From positions 1 through 5,337 of the forward strand of contig CAAEBS010000088.1 of assembly GCA_900754175.1 (NCBI GenBank): a stretch of DNA of 5,337 bases. Direction: 5' to 3'. Positions within the stretch are counted from its first letter, which is position 1. Every line of letters begins with the position of its first letter. This DNA is from Clostridia bacterium. GTDB lineage: Bacteria; Bacillota; Clostridia; Oscillospirales; CAG-272. Both the position numbers and the translations under genes were made by a program. This document shows positions 1 to 5,337 of the stretch, piece after piece. The notes below the pieces were generated by a model, which was not told the DNA's origin, did not search any database, and saw only the letters and a list, made by a program, of their open reading frames with translations.

Positions 1-42
1 GAGCGGCTGCCTGAGATAAAAATGCGGTGTCAAACTTTTTGT

Positions 43-110
43 ACCCCTTTAGGGGTTGTGCCTGTAATTGCCCCTTATAAGGGCTGTGCTAGCCACCGGT
101 TTACCGGTGG
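43..110. repeat. Cluster of three palindromes (intergenic repeat element)
   Basis: Three hairpin-forming palindromes lie in 68 bases. The first pairs ACCCC (43-47) with GGGGT (52-56) around a TTTA loop. The second is the perfect 12-base palindrome CCCTTATAAGGG (72-83). The third pairs CCACCGG (93-99) with CCGGTGG (104-110) around another TTTA loop, and its stem can grow to 10 bp at 90-113 if one G-U pair is allowed. TGTGC follows the first two hairpins (57-61 and 85-89), giving a modular look. CTTATAA occurs in the second palindrome (74-80) and again at 117-123. No T-run follows any stem on either strand, so these are not ordinary intrinsic terminators. A dispersed intergenic repeat or miniature element is the likeliest reading, but copy number cannot be seen from one window. 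Positions 1-42 show no gene I can support. Confidence 0.55.
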
Positions 111-134
111 TTATGACTTATAAAAAGCGGGAAA

Positions 135-157
135 ATCTGCCGAAAGCTTGCGCAGAT
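135..157. promoter_or_regulatory. Imperfect dyad just upstream of -35 (possible operator)
   Basis: ATCTGC (135-140) is an inverted match to GCAGAT (152-157), with AAGCTT near the centre; 8 of 11 half-site positions pair. The dyad ends two bases before the -35 hexamer of the helicase promoter, a usual place for a regulator site. It does not look like a clostridial LexA box as I know it, and I cannot name a regulator. It could also be chance. Confidence 0.25.
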
Positions 158-159
158 AG

Positions 160-188
160 TTGACGGCGGCGGGCAGAAATGTTATAAT
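160..188 (+). promoter_or_regulatory. SigA-type promoter for the nuclease-helicase gene
   Basis: The -35 is TTGACG (160-165) and the -10 is a perfect TATAAT (183-188), with a 17-base spacer. TGT at 180-182 gives an extended -10 (TGn). Transcription should start near 195, leaving a 5' untranslated region of about 38 bases before the TTG start at 233. Eleven of twelve hexamer positions match consensus, so basal expression should be strong unless it is repressed. Confidence 0.88.
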
Positions 189-219
189 ATAAAAAGATAA
201 AACGGCGGCGATGCCGGAG

Positions 220-226
220 AGGAGGG
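220..226 (+). promoter_or_regulatory. Ribosome binding site that sets the TTG start
   Basis: AGGAGG (220-225) is a full anti-Shine-Dalgarno match, seven bases before TTG at 233. The nearby GTG (228) and ATG (211) are out of frame with the long gene, and the ATG lies before the site. This spacing is the main reason to accept TTG as the start. Confidence 0.85.
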
Positions 227-232
227 AGTGCG

Positions 233-2668
233 TTGAAATACAACGAGTCGCAGTGCTGTGTGGAGCTTTCGGTGCGGGAGCTTTGCACTCTTGCCCTGCG
301 TGGCGGCGATCTTGACGCCTCCCGCTTTTCCGGCGCCTGGGGCTTTGACGCCGCACGGGCGGGCTCCGAGATGCACCGGCGGATCCAGGAGAGCGCCGGG
401 GGTTCTTACCGCCCGGAAGTGTCGCTTACCAATACCACGCTCTCGGGCGGAATCTATTTCACGGTCAGCGGTCGTGCGGACGGCGTAATGCGGGACGCCG
501 AGGGACGCCTGACGGTGGACGAGATCAAATGCGTGCGGGGAAGCGAATTCTATGCGCCGCCGAACCGCCTGTTCCTGGCACAGCTGAAATGCTACGCCTA
601 TTTTCTTGCCGTGCAGGAGGAGCTACCGGAGATCGGCGGCAGGCTGACCTGTTGTAACCTCGGCACGCACAAGCTGCGGTATCTGAATTACCGCCTGAAA
701 ACGGCGGAGCTGAGAGAATTTTATCTGGACCTGCTTGCAAGGGTGCAGAAAAGGGCAGGGCTTGTCCGGCTCCGTAAGACCGAACTGCTTCCGGCGGCGT
801 CTGCGGCGGTATTTCCGTATGCGGAGCTTCGGGAGGGGCAGGAGCGGATGATAAAGGAGTGTCACGCCGCTATCCGGGGGCGGAAGCGCCTGTTTCTGGA
901 GGCGCCGACCGGGATCGGAAAAACCATGTCGGCGCTTTATCCCGCCGTCCGTGCGCTGGGAAGCGGGCTGACCGAAAAGATCTTTTATCTGACGGCAAAG
1001 ACCAGCACGGGCAGGGAGGCGTACCGTGCCGCCGCCGAGCTTTGCCGGAGCGGTGCAAAGCTCCGGACGGTGACGATCGTATCCAAGGAGCAGATGTGCG
1101 TCTGCCCGGCGGGGCTGTTCGGGACCAACACCGGAAAAAGCCACTGCAATCCCCGGGACTGCTCGTTTGCAAGGGGATATTACGACCGCTCGGAGGCGGC
1201 GCTTGCCGAGCTGACGGAGGGGGGATATGGCTACCCCAGCCGGATGATCCGGGAAATGGCGCTCCGGCACAAGGTCTGTCCCTATGAGTTGTCGCTGGAT
1301 CTGTCCGAGCTTTGCGATATCGTCATCTGCGATTACAACTACGCCTTTGACCCGTCGGTGTATTTCCGGCGCTATTTCGGAGCGGAGGCGCCGTCTCTGC
1401 CGTACACCTTTCTGATCGACGAGGCGCACAATCTGGTGGACCGTGCCCGGGAGATGTACTCCTGCGGGCTTCTCCGGTCGGATTTTGCCGCCTGCTTTGA
1501 CGCTCTGCCGCCGGAATCGGGAGAATTCGGGCAGCTGCTTTCCTCCGTCCTGCTTGCCTTTGACGGGGTGAAAAAGCTCTGCCGGGATTCCATGGTCCGT
1601 GATGCCGGAGGAGTAGAGCACGGCTTCTGGTCGGGCAGAAGTATTCCGGAGAATTTTCTGCGTGCCATGGAGCGTTTCAGCCGGGAGGGCGAGCGCCTGA
1701 TGCGACGGGAGGACGGTCTGCCGGATTCTGCCGAGGAGCTGTTCCGCCGGGTGCGGAAATACCTGACGGTGAGCGAATTCTTTGACCGGGGCTTTCTGTC
1801 CTGCTGTGAGGTGAACGGCGGGGAGATCGGGGTGAAGATCTGCTGTCTTGACCCGTCGCCGCTGATGGATTCCTTGCTGGCACGGGCATCCTCCGCCATT
1901 CTGTTTTCGGCGACCCTGACGCCGGTGGACTATTTCTGCCGGATGCTGGGGGACGCCAAGGGGACCCGCCGGGTCGCCCTGCCGTCGCCTTTTCCACGGG
2001 AGCATCTTTGCGTGGCAGTGGCGGATTATCTCAGCCTGCGGCTGGAGGATCGGTCGAAAAATGCCGCACGCTACGTCACGCTGATCGCCGCCGCCGTGTC
2101 GCCGCAAAAGGGAAATTATATGGTGTATTTCCCGTCCTATGCGGCGCTGGAGGAGGTGCGCAAGCTTTTCGTGAGGAAATATCCGGGAGTGGAAACAGTG
2201 GTTCAGAAGCCGCATATGAGCCTGCGGGACCGGGAGGAGTTTCTGTCCGCTTTCCGGGACGACGAGGACCGTCTCCGGATCGGCTTCTGCGTGCTCGGCG
2301 GTGTGTTTTCGGAGGGTGTGGACCTGCCGGGAAGCCGCCTGATCGGAACGATAATTTTCGGCGTGGGCTTGCCGGGAATTTCCAACGAGCGGAACATGAT
2401 ACGGGATTACCTGGAGGACGAGGAGTCACGGGGCTACGATTATGCGTATACCTTTCCGGGGATGAACAACGTGCTACAGGCGGCGGGACGTGTGATACGG
2501 CGGGAGGACGACCGGGGAATCGTCGTGCTTGCCGATGACCGCTACGCCACGCCGAAATACCGTGCGCTTTTTCCGGAGCACTGGCAGGGTGTGAAATATG
2601 CAGGAAATGCAAAATCTCTTGCAGAAATCATCCGCAGATTCTGGCACGAACCGGAATCCTGTGAATGA
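233..2668 (+). CDS. PD-(D/E)XK nuclease fused to XPD/DinG-like Fe-S DNA helicase
   Basis: This 811-residue protein probably unwinds DNA with ATP and cuts it. The N-terminal part (about 1-180) carries RecB/Cas4-type nuclease motifs in order: H48 (GSEMH), D83 (GRADG), E97-x-K99 (VDEIK) and Q117-x3-Y121. An XPD/DinG superfamily 2 helicase follows: a Q-like segment near 200-204, Walker A (APTGIGKT, 224-231), the DEAH box (396-399), SAT (559-561), motif V (about 687-700) and motif VI (QAAGRVIRR, 749-757). Between Walker A and DEAH lie C289/C291, C305, C310 and C349, the expected place for the 4Fe-4S cluster of XPD-type helicases. All catalytic motifs look intact. The TTG start is set by AGGAGG seven bases upstream. 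The gene has its own promoter and no co-transcribed partner is evident; no convincing terminator follows it. XPD-family helicases usually move 5' to 3' on single strands, so repair, recombination or processing of foreign DNA is plausible, but the physiological role is not shown here. The architecture is certain enough; the biological role is not. Confidence 0.93.
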   Translation: MKYNESQCCVELSVRELCTLALRGGDLDASRFSGAWGFDAARAGSEMHRRIQESAGGSYRPEVSLTNTTLSGGIYFTVSGRADGVMRDAEGRLTVDEIKCVRGSEFYAPPNRLFLAQLKCYAYFLAVQEELPEIGGRLTCCNLGTHKLRYLNYRLKTAELREFYLDLLARVQKRAGLVRLRKTELLPAASAAVFPYAELREGQERMIKECHAAIRGRKRLFLEAPTGIGKTMSALYPAVRALGSGLTEKIFYLTAKTSTGREAYRAAAELCRSGAKLRTVTIVSKEQMCVCPAGLFGTNTGKSHCNPRDCSFARGYYDRSEAALAELTEGGYGYPSRMIREMALRHKVCPYELSLDLSELCDIVICDYNYAFDPSVYFRRYFGAEAPSLPYTFLIDEAHNLVDRAREMYSCGLLRSDFAACFDALPPESGEFGQLLSSVLLAFDGVKKLCRDSMVRDAGGVEHGFWSGRSIPENFLRAMERFSREGERLMRREDGLPDSAEELFRRVRKYLTVSEFFDRGFLSCCEVNGGEIGVKICCLDPSPLMDSLLARASSAILFSATLTPVDYFCRMLGDAKGTRRVALPSPFPREHLCVAVADYLSLRLEDRSKNAARYVTLIAAAVSPQKGNYMVYFPSYAALEEVRKLFVRKYPGVETVVQKPHMSLRDREEFLSAFRDDEDRLRIGFCVLGGVFSEGVDLPGSRLIGTIIFGVGLPGISNERNMIRDYLEDEESRGYDYAYTFPGMNNVLQAAGRVIRREDDRGIVVLADDRYATPKYRALFPEHWQGVKYAGNAKSLAEIIRRFWHEPESCE

Positions 2669-2702
2669 AATGTTAATATTATGCATATTTTTGAAATAAT
2701 TC

Positions 2703-2731
2703 TTGCTTTTTTCATGCGACTGTGATACAAT
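2703..2731 (+). promoter_or_regulatory. SigA-type promoter for the aminotransferase gene
   Basis: The -35 is TTGCTT (2703-2708) and the -10 is TACAAT (2726-2731), with a 17-base spacer. TGA at 2723-2725 supplies an extended -10 TG. The site lies in the only AT-rich stretch between the two genes. Predicted transcription starts near 2738, which leaves a leader of about 129 bases before the ATG at 2867. Confidence 0.8.
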
Positions 2732-2760
2732 AATAACAGTTGCTTTCAAAGGCAGAAGAT

Positions 2761-2829
2761 CGCAGGCTCTCCGAACCGAATCGGAGGGCTTGTGTTGCGC
2801 TCCTCCGCTCTCGGAAACGGTCGGGGGAG
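2761..2829 (+). other. Structured 5' leader of the aminotransferase mRNA (two hairpins)
   Basis: Two hairpins follow each other in the untranslated leader. Hairpin 1 pairs 2766-2774 with 2781-2789 (9 bp with one U-G, loop ACCGAA). Its base may be lengthened either by 2761-2765 with 2790-2794 or by CGCA (2761-2764) with TGCG (2796-2799). Hairpin 2 pairs CTCCTCCG (2800-2807) with CGGGGGAG (2822-2829), and its top CGGAAACG (2812-2819) can close a GAAA tetraloop. The leader then runs unpaired to the GGGAGG ribosome site (2853-2858). I see no T-box sequence (TGGNACCGCG), no T-run after a stem and no riboswitch class I recognise. Whether this is a cis-regulatory RNA, a stabilising 5' structure or incidental GC-rich pairing is open. 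Confidence 0.35.
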
Positions 2830-2866
2830 AATTCATCACATCAAAAACGCTTGGGAGGACAAAAAC

Positions 2867-4162
2867 ATGGAATATTTTCAGCAAAGCACCGACGAGCTGA
2901 TTGCGGAGCGGGACAGACTGGGAAAGGAATATCAGGCGTGGAAAGATAAGGGGCTGTCCCTTGACCTTTCCCGTGGAAAGCCGGGACGGCGTCAGCTGGA
3001 CCTGATGACCGGGATGCTGGACTGCATTCACAGCGCAGAAGACTGCATTACCGAAAACGGTCTTGACTGCCGGAACTATGGCGTTTTGGACGGAATTCCG
3101 GAGGCGAAGAAGCTGTTTTCCGACCTTCTGGGGATCCCTACCGCCAATATTTTCATCGGCGGAAACTCCTCTCTTAATTTAATGTACGATACGGTTGCCC
3201 GTGCGATGCTGTACGGTGTGGCAGGCGGCGACCGCCCGTGGTGCCGGCAGGGCAAGATCCGTTTCCTGTGTCCCGCACCCGGATATGACCGTCATTTTGC
3301 CATCTGCGAATCGCTCGGTATTGAGATGATCCCGGTTGCCATGACCCCCACCGGACCCGATATGGACACGGTGGAGAAGCTTGTGGCGTCTGATTCTTCG
3401 ATAAAGGGCATCTGGTGCTGTCCGAAATACTCCAACCCGGACGGCTATACCTATTCCGATGAGACGGTACGCCGCTTTGCGGCTATGAAAACGGCGGCAC
3501 CCGATTTCCGGATTTTCTGGGACAACGCCTATGCCGTGCACGAGCTGTACGAAAAGGGCGGGGACGTTCTGCTGGATATCTTTGCGGAATGTCGGAAAAA
3601 CGGCACGGAGGATCGTGTGTTCTACTTTGCTTCTACCTCCAAAATTTCTTTCCCCGGTTCCGGTGTGGCGATCTTTGCCGCTTCGGAGCGGAATCTTGAG
3701 CAGATCCGTCCGATTCTCGGGGTCCAGACCATCGGCTATGACAAGATCAACCAGATCCGTCATGTCCGGTATTTCAAAAATGCGGAGAACATCCACCGCC
3801 ATATGTTGGTGCTGGCGGATATCATCCGACCGAAGTTTGAGATCGTGGAGCGGGTTCTCAGCGGTGCCCTGACGGGAACCGGTGCGGCAAGGTGGAGTAC
3901 GCCGAAGGGCGGATACTTTGTCAGCCTGTACACCGAAAAAGGTTGTGCAAAGAGAACCTACGAGCTGTGCCGTGAGGCTGGCGTGGTGCTGACCAAGGTG
4001 GGGGCAACCTACCCCTACGGCAAGGATCCGGACGACAGCAACATCCGGATAGCGCCCACTTTCCCCTCCGACGAGGAGCTGGAGCAGGCAATGAACGTGC
4101 TGGTCGTCTGCGTGCGGCTGGCGGTTCTGGAAAAGCTGATTGCGGAAAGACAAAGCAAATAA
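2867..4162 (+). CDS. Aspartate aminotransferase, class Ic (MocR-like fold-type I PLP enzyme)
   Basis: This cytosolic pyridoxal-phosphate enzyme of 431 residues most likely transfers the amino group between aspartate and 2-oxoglutarate, giving oxaloacetate and glutamate. Visible motifs, in order: SRGKPG (35-40) at the substrate-entry region; GGNSS (98-102) at the cofactor phosphate; Y140 (PGYDRHF), which should stack on the ring; N190 (YSNPDG); D219 (FWDNAY), expected to contact the pyridine nitrogen; K259 (STSKISFPGSG), the Schiff-base lysine; and R394 (SNIRIAPTFPS), expected to bind the substrate carboxylate. Length and motif wording fit the aspartate aminotransferase family often annotated as MocR-like (class Ic), which lacks the DNA-binding domain of true MocR regulators. 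ATG 2867 is chosen because GGGAGG (2853-2858) lies eight bases upstream; the frame is open back to GTG 2792, but that start would lie inside the hairpin leader with no ribosome site. The gene has its own promoter and terminator. Substrate preference within the family is inferred, not shown. Confidence 0.92.
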   Translation: MEYFQQSTDELIAERDRLGKEYQAWKDKGLSLDLSRGKPGRRQLDLMTGMLDCIHSAEDCITENGLDCRNYGVLDGIPEAKKLFSDLLGIPTANIFIGGNSSLNLMYDTVARAMLYGVAGGDRPWCRQGKIRFLCPAPGYDRHFAICESLGIEMIPVAMTPTGPDMDTVEKLVASDSSIKGIWCCPKYSNPDGYTYSDETVRRFAAMKTAAPDFRIFWDNAYAVHELYEKGGDVLLDIFAECRKNGTEDRVFYFASTSKISFPGSGVAIFAASERNLEQIRPILGVQTIGYDKINQIRHVRYFKNAENIHRHMLVLADIIRPKFEIVERVLSGALTGTGAARWSTPKGGYFVSLYTEKGCAKRTYELCREAGVVLTKVGATYPYGKDPDDSNIRIAPTFPSDEELEQAMNVLVVCVRLAVLEKLIAERQSK

Positions 4163-4166
4163 AAAC

Positions 4167-4198
4167 ATATCCCGGTGTTTCGGCATCGGGATATTTTT
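4167..4198 (+). terminator. Rho-independent terminator after the aminotransferase gene
   Basis: The left arm (4167-4178) pairs with 4183-4194 in a 12-bp stem, ATATCCCG against CGGGATAT at its base, with G-U and U-G pairs nearer the top and a TTCG loop (4179-4182). A run of five T (4194-4198) follows. It starts four bases after the aminotransferase stop codon. The next gene's AAAGGAG ribosome site begins at the very edge of the T-run, so the terminator also sits in the path of any read-through into that gene. Confidence 0.9.
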
Positions 4199-4210
4199 AA
4201 AGGAGCAGAA

Positions 4211-5179
4211 ATGAAAGACAGGGTCACGCAGAGGGAGAGCAATCCGTTTCCTTTTTCGGACAGCAACAAGCGCTACTACACCTACGACTACTATCTGCGA
4301 AAGACCTTTGGCGGAAAAGTGGCAAAGATCGTGCTGGACGCCGGCATGACCTGTCCGAATATTGACGGTCGGTGCGGCTATCACGGCTGTATTTACTGTT
4401 CCGGCAGGGGAAGCGGCGATTTTGCGGCATCTCCGGTTCTGCCGATCGAAGAGCAGTACCGCATCATCCGGGAAAAGATAGCGGGGAAATGGAGCACCGA
4501 AAAGTGTATTCCGTATTTTCAGGCGCACACCAACACCTATGCGCCCCTGCCGGTTCTGCGGGAAAATTTTGAGGCGGCGCTACGGCTGGAGGGGGCGGTC
4601 GGGCTGAACGTCGCCACCCGTGCCGACTGTCTGCCGCAGGAGGTATGCGACTATCTTGCCGGGCTTGCGGAGCGGACCGTGCTCACCGTGGAGCTTGGGC
4701 TTCAGACCTCGGATGATGAAACGGCAAAGCGGATCAACCGTGGGCACAGCTTTGCGGATTTTTGTGCAGGATATTCCCGTTTGCGGGAAACGTCGGAAAA
4801 GATCGGCATCTGCGTACATCTGATCTTCGGGCTTCCCGGCGAGGATCGGGAGAAGATGATGAGAACGGTGGAGGATGTGGCGAAGTTACACCCGCAGCAG
4901 GTGAAGATTCATCTGCTTCACGTCCTGCGCAACACACCGCTTGCCGGAATGTATGAGCGGGGAGAATACACGCCGCTTGGGCGTGAGGAATATATTTCGC
5001 TGGTGGCAGACGCTCTGGAGCGCCTGCCGCAGGATATCGTGATCGCCCGCCTGACCGGGGACGGAATGACGGAGGATCTGCTTGCCCCTCTATGGAGCAT
5101 GAAAAAGGTTTCGGTCATCAACGATATTGACAAGCTCCTGTACGCTCGTGGAAGCTGGCAGGGGAGTGAGCGGGAGTAG
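4211..5179 (+). CDS. ytqA: Radical SAM protein, TIGR01212 family (YtqA/YhcC-like; MnmL in Bacillus)
   Basis: This 322-residue protein belongs to the radical S-adenosylmethionine superfamily, subgroup TIGR01212 (YhcC in E. coli, YtqA in B. subtilis). As I recall, B. subtilis YtqA has been assigned, under the name MnmL, to the conversion of cmnm5s2U to nm5s2U at the tRNA wobble position, acting before the methyltransferase YtqB/MnmM. The cluster ligands are in the wide-spaced motif of the family: C48 (TCPN), C60 and C63 (GCIYC), with an additional C55 between them. Other conserved blocks are QAHTNTY (104-110), NVATRADCLP (133-142), ELGLQT (161-166), HLIFGLPGE (203-211) and KIHLLHVLRNTPL (232-244). 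Length equals that usual for the family. ATG 4211 is preferred over GTG 4175 because AAAGGAG (4199-4205) lies five bases before it, and the GTG falls within the terminator stem. No ytqB partner is visible in the window. The family call is firm; the tRNA role is inferred by homology. Confidence 0.92.
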   Translation: MKDRVTQRESNPFPFSDSNKRYYTYDYYLRKTFGGKVAKIVLDAGMTCPNIDGRCGYHGCIYCSGRGSGDFAASPVLPIEEQYRIIREKIAGKWSTEKCIPYFQAHTNTYAPLPVLRENFEAALRLEGAVGLNVATRADCLPQEVCDYLAGLAERTVLTVELGLQTSDDETAKRINRGHSFADFCAGYSRLRETSEKIGICVHLIFGLPGEDREKMMRTVEDVAKLHPQQVKIHLLHVLRNTPLAGMYERGEYTPLGREEYISLVADALERLPQDIVIARLTGDGMTEDLLAPLWSMKKVSVINDIDKLLYARGSWQGSERE

Positions 5180-5188
5180 GAGTAGGAG

Positions 5189-5222
5189 CGGGGAAAACTT
5201 TTCTGAAGAAAAGTTTTCCCCG
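5189..5222. terminator. 15-bp perfect inverted repeat after ytqA (likely terminator or repeat)
   Basis: Positions 5189-5203 pair perfectly with 5208-5222 around a TGAA tetraloop. The stem runs CGGGGAAAACTTTTC against its complement. It begins ten bases after the ytqA stop. No T-run follows on the + strand; instead GGACCCCTTTCAAAAG comes next, so it is not a textbook intrinsic terminator, though such a stable hairpin could still stop transcription or protect the 3' end. Each arm is nearly self-complementary (AAAACTTTT), so smaller hairpins are also possible. From memory, AAAACTTTT-type hairpins followed by a GGACCCC-like tail recur between genes in Oscillospirales; that is recollection, not a search result. 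Confidence 0.6.
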
Positions 5223-5337
5223 GACCCCTTTCAAAAGACTTTCAAACAAGGGAAAGGGATATGGGTTGCCGGATTGCTTTTCCGTTGCGGGGGTGCAGCG
5301 CAGAGGTTGGTGCGCTCGGCGTTTGGAGATCCCGACC
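5223..5337. other. Non-coding tail, probable continuation of an intergenic repeat
   Basis: No supportable gene is seen here. CTTTCAAA occurs twice (5228-5235, with the first C shared by the CCCC run, and 5239-5246). A 6-bp hairpin, AGCGCA (5297-5302) with TGCGCT (5311-5316), lies further on. A reading frame from ATG 5261 stays open to the window edge, but it is only 25 codons and its peptide resembles nothing I know. The composition suggests repeat sequence that continues past the window. Confidence 0.3.

Noticed and set aside
1..123. Frame open from the window edge to TAA at 121-123, possibly the C-terminus of an upstream gene
   Set aside because: The frame runs straight through all three palindromes, and the peptide resembles no family I know. 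An internal ATG at 22 has no ribosome site. It cannot be excluded without sequence to the left.
211..315. Short upstream ORF (ATG 211, 34 codons plus stop) overlapping the nuclease-helicase start
   Set aside because: It has no Shine-Dalgarno site of its own and reads through the ribosome site of the real gene; a regulatory role would be speculation.
623..2215. 530-codon open frame on the - strand, opposite the nuclease-helicase gene
   Set aside because: Its product is rich in Arg, His, Pro and Gln, with no recognisable domain, and its ATG lacks a clear ribosome site. It is explained as a frame kept open by the GC-rich codon use of the real gene, whose motifs are complete.
2675..2692. AT-only hairpin (AATAT with ATATT) followed by TTT after the nuclease-helicase stop
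   Set aside because: A 5-bp stem with only A-T pairs is too weak to call as a terminator. It more likely reflects the AT-rich promoter region of the next gene.
2792..2866. N-terminal extension of the aminotransferase from GTG 2792
   Set aside because: There is no ribosome site before it, it lies within the hairpin region, and the added residues look non-protein-like. ATG 2867 has GGGAGG at ideal spacing.
3179..4528. 449-codon open frame on the - strand, spanning the aminotransferase and the start of ytqA
   Set aside because: It crosses two well-supported + strand genes and a terminator, shows no domain motif and has the composition of an antisense shadow.
5261..5337. Open frame from ATG 5261 to the window edge, preceded by AAGGGA
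   Set aside because: Only 25 codons are visible, there is no recognisable content, and it lies in repeat-like sequence. It could be a real partial gene only if it continues well past the edge.

Overview
The window most resembles a chromosomal segment of a moderately GC-rich, low-genome-size Gram-positive anaerobe of the Clostridia, probably Oscillospirales/Ruminococcaceae. The grounds are strong AGGAGG-type ribosome binding sites, near-consensus SigA promoters with extended -10 elements, a TTG start codon, AT-rich spacers between GC-rich genes, and hairpin-rich intergenic repeats of a style seen in that group. The taxonomic call is inference. All three genes read on the + strand, and no mobile-element gene, CRISPR array, tRNA or rRNA is visible.

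Layout. Positions 1-123 hold a non-coding block of three closely spaced palindromes. An imperfect dyad (135-157) and a strong promoter (160-188) follow. Positions 233-2668 encode an 811-residue protein in which a RecB/Cas4-type PD-(D/E)XK nuclease domain is fused to an XPD/DinG-type iron-sulfur superfamily 2 helicase. This is the most interesting gene here. A second strong promoter (2703-2731) and a leader of about 130 nt with two predicted hairpins precede an aspartate-type (class Ic, MocR-like) aminotransferase at 2867-4162. That gene is closed by a good intrinsic terminator (4167-4198). Immediately after it, at 4211-5179, lies a radical SAM protein of the YtqA/YhcC (TIGR01212) family, linked in Bacillus to wobble-uridine modification of tRNA. 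The window ends in a 15-bp perfect inverted repeat (5189-5222) and about 115 nt of non-coding, repeat-like sequence.

The genes do not form an obvious pathway: DNA processing, amino-acid transamination and tRNA modification. The first two have their own promoters. The radical SAM gene has no visible promoter and sits directly behind a terminator, so it may depend on read-through. I see no multi-gene novel system. The best leads are the nuclease-helicase fusion, the structured aminotransferase leader, and the two palindromic intergenic elements.
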